Position numbers and translations under genes: made by a program | Source of the DNA: Paenalcaligenes faecalis | GTDB lineage: Bacteria > Pseudomonadota > Gammaproteobacteria > Burkholderiales > Burkholderiaceae_B | Length of the DNA stretch: 64,000 bases | Direction: 5' to 3' | Assembly (NCBI RefSeq): GCF_027557445.1 | Contig: NZ_CP106841.1 | Coordinates: forward strand, 2,342,001 to 2,406,000 | In this document: in pieces, positions 54,819 through 63,491 of the stretch | Layout: each line of letters starts with the position of its first letter | Numbering within the stretch: position 1 is the stretch's first letter | Notes under the pieces: model-generated | What the model saw: the letters and a program-made list of their open reading frames with translations, nothing else | The model's database searches: none | Told to the model about the DNA's origin: nothing

Positions 54819-55990
54819 TGACTCAACGCACGCCCTATTCTGATGTTGTCCTCGTGTGTCCTGTCACCATCCCCTATGAGCGTTTTTCTGAACACAGTGC
54901 GCATCGATGGTTAGGTACGGCACTCAAAGAACTCATCGCTCAAAGTGGTCTCAAAAAAAACGAGATAGATGGTGTTTGTGTTTCTAGTTTTACCTTAGGC
55001 AGTGATACGGCCGTCGGGTTAATGCAGCATTTTCAAATGAGCCCGCGTTGGTTAGACCATATCCCCATGGGAGGCGCGAGCGGAGTCGTAGCTATGCGCC
55101 GTGCTGCCCGCGCCGTGCAATGTGGAGATGCCACAGTAGTCGCCTGTATCGCGGGAGACACCAATCAACGTGAGTCCTTTAAAAATACAGTCAGTGCTTT
55201 TTCGCGCTTCTCTCAAGATGCCGTCTACCCCTATGGGGCTGCAGGCCCAAATGGCAGCTTTGCGTTATTGACCGACTATTACATGCAGCATTACGGAGCC
55301 ACCCGCGAAGACTTCGGCAAACTCTGTGTAGCTCAACGCGACAATGCCTTACGTAACCCTCATGCGCTAATGAAAAAACCATTAGATCTTGAGCAGTACA
55401 TGGCCGCTCGCCCCATTGCAGGCCCCATCCATTTATTTGACTGTGTCATGCCATGTGCGGGGGCAGAAGGCTATCTGGTCATGCGCCGTGAGCAAGCAGA
55501 ACAACTGAATCTTCCTTATGTAGAGATTCTAGGCACCATTGAACGCCACAACGCCTTTCCTGAAGACCCTGTTCAATATCGGGGCGGCTGGGCCATGGAC
55601 ATCGATGATCTCTACCACATGGCTCAGGTCACTGCCTCTGATATTGATTTTTTAGAAACCTACGATGACTACCCCGTCATTAATGTACTGCAATTCGAAG
55701 ACCTCGGTTTTTGTGCCAAGGGTGCAGGCCCTCAATTCATTCGTGATAACACGTTCACGATTGATGGCAGCTTTCCATTTAATACTTCTGGTGGGCAACT
55801 GTCCGTCGGCCAAGCGGGTGCAGCTGGAGGCTATTTAGGCTTAGTACAGGCCTTACGTCAGCTCACTCATTGTGCAGCTGAGACACAAGTCAAAAATGCC
55901 ACTGTGGGAATGGTGTCTGGCTTTGGCATGATCAACTATGACCGCGGTATTTGTACTGCTGCAGCGATTTTAAAACGAGGTCACGCATGA
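54818..55990 (+). CDS. Thiolase-superfamily protein lacking the catalytic Cys and His (Ltp2-like aldolase candidate)
   Basis: The 390-residue protein has the thiolase fold but lacks the usual nucleophile: the place of the Cys loop reads PMGGASGVVAMRRA, and the C-terminal GHPxGA box is replaced by SGGQLSVGQAGAAGGYLG (Gln instead of His). It keeps a Tyr-rich FLETYDDYPVINVLQFEDLGFC region, where Ltp2-type steroid aldolases have catalytic Tyr. With the DUF35 partner encoded in a 4-bp overlap, a retro-aldol cleavage rather than thiolysis is likely. The substrate is inferred as dioxindole-3-acetyl-CoA. Confidence 0.85.
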   Translation: MTQRTPYSDVVLVCPVTIPYERFSEHSAHRWLGTALKELIAQSGLKKNEIDGVCVSSFTLGSDTAVGLMQHFQMSPRWLDHIPMGGASGVVAMRRAARAVQCGDATVVACIAGDTNQRESFKNTVSAFSRFSQDAVYPYGAAGPNGSFALLTDYYMQHYGATREDFGKLCVAQRDNALRNPHALMKKPLDLEQYMAARPIAGPIHLFDCVMPCAGAEGYLVMRREQAEQLNLPYVEILGTIERHNAFPEDPVQYRGGWAMDIDDLYHMAQVTASDIDFLETYDDYPVINVLQFEDLGFCAKGAGPQFIRDNTFTIDGSFPFNTSGGQLSVGQAGAAGGYLGLVQALRQLTHCAAETQVKNATVGMVSGFGMINYDRGICTAAAILKRGHA

Positions 55991-56388
55991 CACGCCCTTT
56001 ACCACCTAGCGCCCGAAGTACCGCTGCAGCAGGTTTAACCACTGCCGCTCAGCAGAATCAAATGGCCTTGCAAGTCTGTGCCGATTGCCAAACTGTGCAA
56101 TACCCACCACGAGATGTCTGCTCTCATTGCCTAGGAGATCAGTTACCTTGGCAACCTGTATCCCCTCTGGCGACAGTAGTCGCCTCTTGCACTTTGCATC
56201 ACAGTAATGAGCCTTATTTTCAAGACCAACTTCCCTGGCGAATTGGTACAGTCAAACTCGATTGTGGCCCCATCGCTATTGCTCATTTACAAGACCAACT
56301 GCAAACGGGAGATCGTACAACATTGGCTCTAGAGCTAGACCCCTCTGGAGTTGGCGTATTAGTCGCTCACGCTAAGACCTCAGCCTAA
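55987..56388 (+). CDS. DUF35 zinc-ribbon/OB-fold partner of the thiolase-like protein
   Basis: The 133-residue protein has a rubredoxin-like Zn ribbon CADCQTVQYPPRDVCSHC (two CxxC pairs, about residues 33-50) followed by an OB-fold region (about 60-130). In steroid degradation, DUF35 domains (ChsH2) are needed by Ltp2 for aldolase activity. Here the gene overlaps the thiolase-like gene by 4 bp (ATGA), which indicates a complex. Start 55987 is chosen for that overlap. Confidence 0.87.
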   Translation: MTRPLPPSARSTAAAGLTTAAQQNQMALQVCADCQTVQYPPRDVCSHCLGDQLPWQPVSPLATVVASCTLHHSNEPYFQDQLPWRIGTVKLDCGPIAIAHLQDQLQTGDRTTLALELDPSGVGVLVAHAKTSA

Positions 56389-56414
56389 AAAATAAAAAAC
56401 CAAGGAGACTTTCT

Positions 56415-57143
56415 ATGACTACCCCTTATACCGTTGTTATCACTGGTGGCAGTGCCGGAATCGGTGCTGATCTCTGTCAGCACTATATTGAAAAAGGCTA
56501 CACCGTCATCTCTCTAGCCAGAAAAACGCTCAGCTGGACACACGAGCGCTTAATACAGATACAGGTCGATTTACTTGACGAGACCGCTACAGAGCAGGCC
56601 GCCGCAGACATTGCTGCCCACTATGATGTGACTCACTTTGTACATAATGCCGGTGTTATTTGGCCCAACTTAATTGATGAAGTAAAAATCAGTGAGCTAC
56701 AAGGCTTAACCCAAATTCATCTAGGGGCGGCCATTCAAATCATGCAAGCCATCCTACCCGCTATGCGTCAAAAGCAATTTGGTCGCGTAGTCTTAATGTC
56801 CTCTAGAGGCGCTCTTGGCTTACAAACACGCACAGCGTATTCGGCCACCAAAGCAGGCATGATCGGTATGGCACGCACATGGGCTTTAGAACTCGCTGAC
56901 CAAGGCATCACGGTAAACGTAGTTGCCCCTGGCCCAATTCAAACCCCTATGTTTTATGACGTAGTGGAAGCGGGTAGCGAACGCGAGCAAAAACTAGCAG
57001 CGAGTATCCCTGTTAAACGCCTAGGTCGAGCCGATGATATTACCCGTGCGGTTAGCTTTTTTGCAGATCCAGACAATAGCTTTGTAACAGGCCAGACGTT
57101 GTATGTTTGTGGTGGCGCCAGCGTAGGCACACTCACCATTTAA
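56415..57143 (+). CDS. Short-chain dehydrogenase/reductase (first)
   Basis: The 242-residue SDR has TGGSAGIG (cofactor, about residues 10-17), NAG (VHNAGV), the catalytic Ser in MSSRGALG, YSATKAG (Tyr-Lys) and the PGP loop. It is the last gene of the ligase/thiolase unit. A role in oxidising or reducing a hydroxy-indole intermediate is likely; the step is unknown. GGAGAC precedes the ATG. Confidence 0.88.
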   Translation: MTTPYTVVITGGSAGIGADLCQHYIEKGYTVISLARKTLSWTHERLIQIQVDLLDETATEQAAADIAAHYDVTHFVHNAGVIWPNLIDEVKISELQGLTQIHLGAAIQIMQAILPAMRQKQFGRVVLMSSRGALGLQTRTAYSATKAGMIGMARTWALELADQGITVNVVAPGPIQTPMFYDVVEAGSEREQKLAASIPVKRLGRADDITRAVSFFADPDNSFVTGQTLYVCGGASVGTLTI

Positions 57144-57170
57144 TAGGTGATAAGGGTTATTTTCTATTTA

Positions 57171-57200
57171 CGAGAATCTATTAACAAGTAAACTATTTAC
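57171..57200 (+). promoter_or_regulatory. Promoter/operator motif before the TRAP transporter genes
   Basis: CGAGAATCTATTAACAAGTAAACTATTTAC aligns with 50291-50320 (TGAGAATATATTGATTACTAAACTATTCAC). TAAACT (57189-57194) may be the -10, with TTTACG 16 bp upstream (57167-57172). Shared regulation with the Rieske unit is likely. Confidence 0.55.
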
Positions 57201-57275
57201 AACAAAACATATAAATATAAAGGGGCGTATTGACGTCCCTTCATTTCAAAAACATCAGTCCTCGATGGAGACAAC

Positions 57276-57788
57276 ATGGACAATGACTTACCTGGCATGC
57301 AATTAGTGCGTAGCCAAGGCGGACTGGTACGCACACTAGAAATCACTCTTGATGCGCTATGCGTCATCTTATTAATCTTGATGACTGGCATCACGACCAT
57401 TGATGTGGTCGGACGCTACTTATTTCATTCGCCCTTACATGGGGCCTACGAAAGCAATGAACTGCTATTAGGCATATTAGTCTTTGCAGCCCTACCTCGG
57501 GTGACGTGGCATCAACAACACCTGACAGTCACCGTTTTAGACGCCTGTCTTGGGGCTTCTTTCCGTCGCATTCAACAGAAATGTTTGTCCTTGATCTCTG
57601 CGGTAGGACTGGCCATTTTGAGCTATTTTCTGTGGCAACACGGCATGCAGTTAGCTGACTATGGCGACATGAGTAATGCCTTGCAGGTTCCCATTGCTCC
57701 CTTTGCTTTTGCTATTGCCATTTTTACCGCTATTTCCTCTTTAGCGGCATTTATGCACCTATTTGTATCACCACGCCCACAGTCCTAA
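57276..57788 (+). CDS. TRAP transporter small permease (DctQ-like)
   Basis: The 170-residue protein has four membrane segments and the DctQ-type pattern (GITTIDVVGRYLF in segment 1 and a YESNELLLGILVF stretch). It forms the small subunit of a TRAP system with the large permease and binding protein encoded downstream. GGAGACAAC precedes the ATG. Confidence 0.9.
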   Translation: MDNDLPGMQLVRSQGGLVRTLEITLDALCVILLILMTGITTIDVVGRYLFHSPLHGAYESNELLLGILVFAALPRVTWHQQHLTVTVLDACLGASFRRIQQKCLSLISAVGLAILSYFLWQHGMQLADYGDMSNALQVPIAPFAFAIAIFTAISSLAAFMHLFVSPRPQS

Positions 57789-57805
57789 GCCCGAGGTAAT
57801 TTGAT

Positions 57806-59095
57806 ATGTTAGTTTCTTTAATTGGCTTGGCCTTTTTACTGTTTAGCCTATTTATTGGCTTGCCCATTGCATGGGGCATGTTGTTGGTGGGTACGATAGG
57901 CTTTAGCTATTACACCGGCTTCGAGGCCGCCTACACCATGGCAGCACAAACCGCCTTTGATACCGGCATGAGCTATAGCTTTACGGTGCTGCCTCTCTTT
58001 ATTTTGATGGGTAATTTGGTTACCGCCTCTGGCTTATCAAGAGACCTATACACCGCTGCTAATGCCTTTATTGGTCACCTACGCGGTGGCTTAGCAATGG
58101 CTACCATTATTGCCTGTGGCTCTTTTAGTGCGCTCTCTGGCTCCAGTATGGCTACCACCGCCGCCATGAGCCGAGTCGCCATGCCGAACATGCGCAAATA
58201 CAACTATGACGACCGCTTAGCCACCGGTAGTATTGCTGCTGGAGGCACCTTAGGGATTCTGATCCCTCCCAGCGTCATCATGGTGGTGTATGGCATTTTG
58301 ACTGAAACCGACATTGGTAAGCTCTTTGCCGCTGGCTTTCTGCCTGGTTTCATCGCCATGCTGATGTACCTATTAACCATCGTGGTTCTCACCACCCTCA
58401 ATCCAAAACTTGGTCAGCCCGGTGAAAAAAGCTCCTGGGCACAACGTCTACACGCAACCAAAGGCGTTTTTGCCATCACCGTGTTATTTATTGTGATTAT
58501 GGGGGGTATTTATGGGGGTGTATTTACCCCTACCGAAGCCGCAGGCATCGGGGCATTTTGTACCTTTTTAATCACTTTCAAACGTCGTGGCTGGCAGCCT
58601 AAGCTCTATCTAACCGTATTGGTTGAGGCCGCCCAAACAACCGCCATCATGTTTGCTTTGGTGATCGGGGCTTTAATCTTTACTAACTTTCTCACTGTAG
58701 CGGGCTTACCCAATCAACTGCTTGAGTTTATTAACGGCTTAGACATGTCACCACTCATGGTGATCTTTATGATCTGCCTTATTTACTTGGTCTTAGGCTG
58801 TTTTTTAGAAACCATGTCAATGGTGATGCTCACAGTACCCATTTTCTACCCTATTGTGGCCTCTCTTGGATTTGATCTGGTTTGGTTTGGCATCATCGTG
58901 GTGGTTGCTGCCGAAATCAGCCTCATCACCCCACCATTAGGTTTAAATATTTTCATGATTAAAAATGTGATGCCTGATATTCCGCTACGTACCGTTATTT
59001 ATGGTGTTAGCCCCTTTGTCATCACAGATATTATTCGCCTGGCTATCTTGGTTCTGGTGCCTTGGATTGTGCTGGTGGTCCCCAACAGCATGTAG
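57806..59095 (+). CDS. TRAP transporter large permease (DctM-like)
   Basis: The 429-residue protein has about 12 hydrophobic segments and DctM hallmarks: GFEAAYTMAAQ, the FSALSGSSMATTAAMSRVAMP loop, GGTLGILIPPSVIMVVYGI, GGIYGGVFTPTEAAG and ITPPLGLNIFMIK. It is the Na+-driven transport channel. The cargo in this cluster is likely an aromatic acid such as indole-3-acetate, not C4-dicarboxylates; that is inference from context. Confidence 0.93.
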   Translation: MLVSLIGLAFLLFSLFIGLPIAWGMLLVGTIGFSYYTGFEAAYTMAAQTAFDTGMSYSFTVLPLFILMGNLVTASGLSRDLYTAANAFIGHLRGGLAMATIIACGSFSALSGSSMATTAAMSRVAMPNMRKYNYDDRLATGSIAAGGTLGILIPPSVIMVVYGILTETDIGKLFAAGFLPGFIAMLMYLLTIVVLTTLNPKLGQPGEKSSWAQRLHATKGVFAITVLFIVIMGGIYGGVFTPTEAAGIGAFCTFLITFKRRGWQPKLYLTVLVEAAQTTAIMFALVIGALIFTNFLTVAGLPNQLLEFINGLDMSPLMVIFMICLIYLVLGCFLETMSMVMLTVPIFYPIVASLGFDLVWFGIIVVVAAEISLITPPLGLNIFMIKNVMPDIPLRTVIYGVSPFVITDIIRLAILVLVPWIVLVVPNSM

Positions 59096-59142
59096 TCGTA
59101 GTTCTTAACATTATCAAAAAAAGCTATATTTGGAGTAGACAA

Positions 59143-60174
59143 ATGAAATTAATTAAACGCTTAGGGGCCTGTTTAGGCTTAGGTTTAGCCGCTGCTATTA
59201 CCCCCCTCAGTGCGCAGGCCGAAGACACCGTCTTACGTTTTTCAAACTGGCTCCCACCCGCTCACTACATCGTCAAAGAGATGCTAGAACCATGGGCAGC
59301 TAAAGTAAACGAGGTCACCGAAGGCCGAGTCAAGGTTGAATTCATTAATCCTCTTGGCAAACCACAAGCCCACTTAGACTTAGTGCGCAATGGGGTAGCC
59401 GATATGGGTATGTCCGTTCACAGCTACACAGCCACCCGCTTTCCCTTAATCGAATTTGCAGAGCTCCCCTTCACCATCGAAGATGGCGGCATTAACTCGG
59501 TGGCTTACTGGCGCACCTACGAAAAATTCATGATGGAGGCCGATGAGCATCGTGGCGTTAAACTAATGGGTGTGTGGACCAGCCCAGCCACCGTCATCTT
59601 TACCAATAAAGACGAAATCAAAAACGTGGATGATCTAAAGGGTCTAAAACTACGCTCTCCTAGCCCGTTGTTTGACAGTATTGGTAAAGCCATGGGCATT
59701 GTTACTGTTAACGCCCCCGCCTCTGAAAGCTACGAAATGCTGTCGCGCGGTGTAATTGACGGTTTATATTTCCAGTACGACCAAATCGAAAACTTTAAGC
59801 TTGACAAACTCATTAAAAGTGCTGTTGCTGTACCAGGTGGCTTTGGCAAATCGAGCCAATACATGTTCATGAATGAACGCAAATGGAAATCCATTAGCGA
59901 GGCTGATCGTGCCGCTATTGAGCAAGTTTCTGGCGAATACATTGCCCGTGACTTTGGTGCTAAATGGCAGCAAGCCGAAGTTAACGCCACAAAGAACCTG
60001 ACAGATGCAGGTCTAAAAACCTACCATGTCGAAGGCGCGGAACTAGACAAGCTAAAGGCTGACTTAGCCTTTATTGAAAGCGATTGGATCAAAGCCGCCG
60101 ACAAGAAAAAAATCGACGGTCAAGCTGCTCTTGATTTCTACAGAGCACAAATCGAGGCCCTAAGCAAAGAATAA
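59143..60174 (+). CDS. TRAP transporter substrate-binding protein (DctP-like)
   Basis: The 343-residue protein has a signal peptide (KRLG.. hydrophobic.. AQA/EDT) and the DctP pattern with HYIVKEMLEPWAAKVNEVTEGRV, the LKGLKLRSPSPLFDSI region (Arg that binds a substrate carboxylate) and SRGVIDGLYF. ATG 59143 follows GGAGTAG; an earlier frame start at 59062 would overlap the DctM gene. It captures the substrate in the periplasm. Terminator follows at 60199. Confidence 0.92.
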   Translation: MKLIKRLGACLGLGLAAAITPLSAQAEDTVLRFSNWLPPAHYIVKEMLEPWAAKVNEVTEGRVKVEFINPLGKPQAHLDLVRNGVADMGMSVHSYTATRFPLIEFAELPFTIEDGGINSVAYWRTYEKFMMEADEHRGVKLMGVWTSPATVIFTNKDEIKNVDDLKGLKLRSPSPLFDSIGKAMGIVTVNAPASESYEMLSRGVIDGLYFQYDQIENFKLDKLIKSAVAVPGGFGKSSQYMFMNERKWKSISEADRAAIEQVSGEYIARDFGAKWQQAEVNATKNLTDAGLKTYHVEGAELDKLKADLAFIESDWIKAADKKKIDGQAALDFYRAQIEALSKE

Positions 60175-60198
60175 CTCTACGCAACCTTTGCCCCTTCA

Positions 60199-60226
60199 AA
60201 CGCCTGCTTTTGCAGGCGTTTTTTTG
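60199..60226 (+). terminator. Rho-independent terminator after the TRAP operon
   Basis: AACGCCTGC (60199-60207) pairs with GCAGGCGTT (60212-60220) around a TTTT loop and runs into a T-run. It separates the TRAP genes from the next unit. Confidence 0.93.
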
Positions 60227-60469
60227 TTTGCCGCATTCTCAAAATCATCAAAATACTATAAACCTAAATTAAATTTAATACTTTAGTATCAATAACTTAT
60301 AAGAAAAATCTCATTGAAATAGATTTTTTTCACTGGGGTTTTCCCTAGAAATATCAAGTATTTGCACTAATTGGATACGCGTTGCTAAAACTGGATAGAC
60401 CATAAAAAACAACACACATACCATCTAAATCATTCACAACTAAACAATATAAATGAGGTGGAGACAACA
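60227..60469 (+). promoter_or_regulatory. AT-rich promoter region of the outer-membrane protein/StyA unit
   Basis: This 243-base stretch holds no gene. It is AT-rich; ACTAAACAATAT (60439-60450) is similar to the ACTAAACTATT motif of the other units, followed by a strong ribosome site (GGAGACAACA). Two further AT-rich blocks (near 60265-60330) could hold a -35/-10 pair but I see no clear match. Confidence 0.4.
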
Positions 60470-61369
60470 ATGGCAACACAAAAGAAATCAACCTTAGCCA
60501 TTGCCTGTGGGGCGCTACTGCTACTTAGCTCAAGCGCCACCATGGCAATTGAGGGTAATGGGCTACCCATTTATCCTGATGGCTTGGAATCTTACATGTC
60601 AGGAGCCTTACCTGGCCCAGGAGTACATCTACTGATGTATGGCGGTGCAATGCGTTACAACTCAGTACGCGATCACAGCGGAGACAAAATCCCCGTCCCC
60701 GGTTTCAAAGTGGATGTTGCCATGGTCGCACCTCGTGTGGTCTGGGTTACCCCTCAGCAAATCGCCGGTGGACAGCTCGCTTTCCATGCCTTATTCCCCT
60801 TGTTAACCGTTAAAGAACAAGCCATGGGATTAAGCAAACGTCGTAGTGGCTTGGGCGATATCGCCTTTGGCCCAGCCTTGGGCTATCACTTTAGTGATGC
60901 GGTGCATGCCGTTGTAGGGGTGGACTTTGTCGCTCCCACCGGTCGCTACAAAAAGGGCGAAATGGCGAATCTAGGGCGCAACTACTGGACCATACAACCT
61001 GCCGCTGCCTTTACTTATACACAACCTAGTGGCATTAACTTCGACCTAAAAGCCATGGTTGATTTCAATATGCGTAACAGCGATACCCGCACTCGTACTG
61101 GTCACGCCATCCATGCCGACTACGCGTTAGGCTACGGCTTTGGCAATGGCTGGGTAGCTGGCGTAGGTGGTTATGCCTATCAACAATTTCAAAAAGACAG
61201 CGGTCCATTCGCTGGAGACGGCAAAGCCAGATCATTTGGTTTTGGCCCAACTGTGCGCTATGCCAATCCCAATGGCTGGCTCTTTACTGCTAAATGGCAA
61301 CAAGACTTTGGTGTACGCAGCCGTCCCAAAGGTCATCAACTCTTAGCTAAAGTCGCTATTCCTTTTTAA
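60470..61369 (+). CDS. MetA-pathway-type outer-membrane protein (SphA-like channel)
   Basis: The 299-residue protein has a signal peptide (KKSTLAIACGALLLL.. ATMA/I) followed by beta-strand alternation with many aromatic girdle residues (GVHLLMYGGAMRYN, DIAFGPALGYHF, FGFGPTVRY). It ends in F (KVAIPF), as outer-membrane barrels do. The family (meta-pathway of phenol degradation) is often found in aromatic-acid loci and may take up hydrophobic substrates. ATG 60470 is chosen after GGTGGAGACAACA. Confidence 0.82.
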   Translation: MATQKKSTLAIACGALLLLSSSATMAIEGNGLPIYPDGLESYMSGALPGPGVHLLMYGGAMRYNSVRDHSGDKIPVPGFKVDVAMVAPRVVWVTPQQIAGGQLAFHALFPLLTVKEQAMGLSKRRSGLGDIAFGPALGYHFSDAVHAVVGVDFVAPTGRYKKGEMANLGRNYWTIQPAAAFTYTQPSGINFDLKAMVDFNMRNSDTRTRTGHAIHADYALGYGFGNGWVAGVGGYAYQQFQKDSGPFAGDGKARSFGFGPTVRYANPNGWLFTAKWQQDFGVRSRPKGHQLLAKVAIPF

Positions 61370-61392
61370 TCAATCACTAGACGGAGCAAATA

Positions 61393-62181
61393 ATGAAAGG
61401 CTTAAAAGATAAAGTATTTATCGTTACCGGTGGAGCGACACGTATTGGCGCTGGTGTTGTCGATGTATTGCGTAGCTATGGCGCTCGTGTAGCTGTGTTT
61501 GACATTGATGCCACAGGCGGTGCTCAAGTGGTTGGCACAGATGCCAGCACAGCTCGCTTCTGGCAAGTTGATATTACTGATGATGAGGGCATTGCCTCTG
61601 CAACACAGGCCGTGCAAGACCATTTTGGTCGCGTAGACGGTCTAGTCAATCTAGCTTGCTCCTACCTAGACGAAGGGCTCAATTCCAGTCGTAAGGACTG
61701 GCTAACAGCATTAAACATTAATGTGGTGAGCAGCGTTGAAATGAGCAAAGTTGTACGCCCATTTATCAAGCAGCAAAACGGCGGAGCCATTGTTAACTTC
61801 ACCTCTATCTCCTCCTCAATTGCTCAAACAGGTCGTTGGCTCTACCCCGTCTCTAAAGCCGCTATTTTGCAATTAACACGTAGCTTAGCCATGGACTTTG
61901 CGGGCGATAAAATCCGTGTGAACTCCGTGTCTCCTGGATGGACATGGTCACGTGTTATGGACGAAATCACTGGGGGCGATCGGGCCAAAACAGATCGCGT
62001 TGCCGCCCCCTTTCACATGCTAGGTCGTGTGGGAGACCCAGAGGAGGTCGGCGAAGTCGTGGCCTTTCTCTTATCTGATGCAGCCAGTTTTGTGACCGGC
62101 GCTGATTACGCCGTGGATGGTGGTTATTCCGCCATGGGCCCAGAGCAAAATGTGCCTGCTATCCCTAAATTAGCCGAATAA
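61393..62181 (+). CDS. Short-chain dehydrogenase/reductase (second)
   Basis: The 262-residue SDR has TGGATRIGAGV (cofactor), a LVNLACSY in place of the usual NNAG, the active-site Ser in FTSISSS, YPVSKAA (Tyr-Lys) and PGW. The NAG motif is altered to NLA, yet the Ser-Tyr-Lys triad is intact. It lies between the outer-membrane protein and StyA-like genes and may oxidise a hydroxylated indoline product of the monooxygenase; this role is inferred. Confidence 0.86.
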   Translation: MKGLKDKVFIVTGGATRIGAGVVDVLRSYGARVAVFDIDATGGAQVVGTDASTARFWQVDITDDEGIASATQAVQDHFGRVDGLVNLACSYLDEGLNSSRKDWLTALNINVVSSVEMSKVVRPFIKQQNGGAIVNFTSISSSIAQTGRWLYPVSKAAILQLTRSLAMDFAGDKIRVNSVSPGWTWSRVMDEITGGDRAKTDRVAAPFHMLGRVGDPEEVGEVVAFLLSDAASFVTGADYAVDGGYSAMGPEQNVPAIPKLAE

Positions 62182-62219
62182 ATTAGCTTATCAATTCTTA
62201 AATACGTTGGAGACCTACT

Positions 62220-63464
62220 ATGCGTAAAATCGCTATTATTGGCGGCGGCCAAGCCGGGATGCCTGTCGCTTTTGGCCTACTAGATAAAGGCTACGAGGTA
62301 GCCCTGTACACCAACCGCACACCAGATCAAATTCGTGACGGTCGTGTCATGTCCAGCCAGTGTATGTTTGCGAATGCTCTAGATGTAGAACGTCGCCTTG
62401 GCATCAACTACTGGGAAGATGAATGCCCACCTGTAGAAGGCATTGGCTTTGCCCTGCCTAATCCGGATAAACCAGACACCAAAGCCGTGGACTGGAGTGG
62501 TCGCTTAGATCGCGTCGCTCAAGCCACAGACCAACGTATCAAAATGCCCGTCTGGATCGAAGAATTTGAAAAACGCGGTGGTAAAGTTATTTTTGAAGAC
62601 GTGGGCGTTGCCGAATTAGAACGTATCAGTAACGAATATGAACTCACTATCCTTGCCGCCGGTAAAGGCGAGGTCGTGCGTTTATTTGAGCGCGATGCCT
62701 CTCGCTCTCCTTATGATAAACCTCAACGTGCTTTGGCCTTAACCTATGTACATGGTCTAGAGCCCACTCCCGAGTACTCTCGTGTGTCATTTAACTTTAT
62801 TCCCGGTGTAGGCGAATACTTCGTATTCCCCTCTTTAACGCTATCCGGTCCCTGCGATATTATGGTATTTGAAGGTATCCCAGGCGGCCCCTTAGATCGT
62901 TTCCGTGATGCACAAAGCCCTCAGGAACACTTTGAACGCAGCCTTTCCTTCCTACAAGAATTCCTCCCTTGGGAAGCCGATCGTGCACGTAACTGTGAGC
63001 TAACCGATGCACAAGGTTATTTAGCGGGTAGCTTCCCTCCCACAGTACGTAAGCCAGTATTAACTCTACCTTCAGGTAATATTGTGTTAGGTATGGGCGA
63101 TGCGGTCGTCGTTAACGACCCAATTACTGGTCAAGGCTCCAATAACGCTGCAAAATGTGCACAAGTCTATTTAGACCGTATCTTAGAGCGTAGCGATCAA
63201 CCCTTTGATCGTGATTGGATGGAAGGCACCTTTGAAAAATACTGGGATTATGCCAATCGCGTAGTGTCTTGGACTAACTCCATGTTAGTGCCTCCTACCC
63301 CACAAGCACTCGCCTTATTAACTGGTGCTGAACAACACCCTGACCTTGCTCATTTTATGGCAAATGCTTTTGATAATCCGCCTGTGCTGTATCCTGCTTG
63401 GGGCGATTTATCCGAAGCCGAAAAGCTCATTCAATCTAAAGCAAACGTGCCCGCCACGGCGTAA
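62220..63464 (+). CDS. StyA-like FAD-dependent indole/styrene monooxygenase
   Basis: The 414-residue protein has the Rossmann start IAIIGGGQAGMPVAFGLL, LAAGKGEVVRLF in the middle, and the GMGDAVVVNDPITGQGSNNA box typical of the styrene/indole monooxygenase (StyA) group, which take reduced FAD from a partner reductase. It should epoxidise or hydroxylate the indole ring; StyA-type enzymes turn indole into indole oxide/oxindole. A flavin reductase gene follows by 27 bp. GGAGACC precedes the ATG. Confidence 0.88.
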   Translation: MRKIAIIGGGQAGMPVAFGLLDKGYEVALYTNRTPDQIRDGRVMSSQCMFANALDVERRLGINYWEDECPPVEGIGFALPNPDKPDTKAVDWSGRLDRVAQATDQRIKMPVWIEEFEKRGGKVIFEDVGVAELERISNEYELTILAAGKGEVVRLFERDASRSPYDKPQRALALTYVHGLEPTPEYSRVSFNFIPGVGEYFVFPSLTLSGPCDIMVFEGIPGGPLDRFRDAQSPQEHFERSLSFLQEFLPWEADRARNCELTDAQGYLAGSFPPTVRKPVLTLPSGNIVLGMGDAVVVNDPITGQGSNNAAKCAQVYLDRILERSDQPFDRDWMEGTFEKYWDYANRVVSWTNSMLVPPTPQALALLTGAEQHPDLAHFMANAFDNPPVLYPAWGDLSEAEKLIQSKANVPATA

Positions 63465-63491
63465 ATTTGTATTACCAAGGAGTATCTCATC

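Noticed and set aside
57276-60174. C4-dicarboxylate uptake by the TRAP system
   Set aside because: The DctPQM family name suggests it, but the genes sit in an aromatic cluster with a shared upstream motif. Many TRAP systems carry aromatic or other carboxylates.
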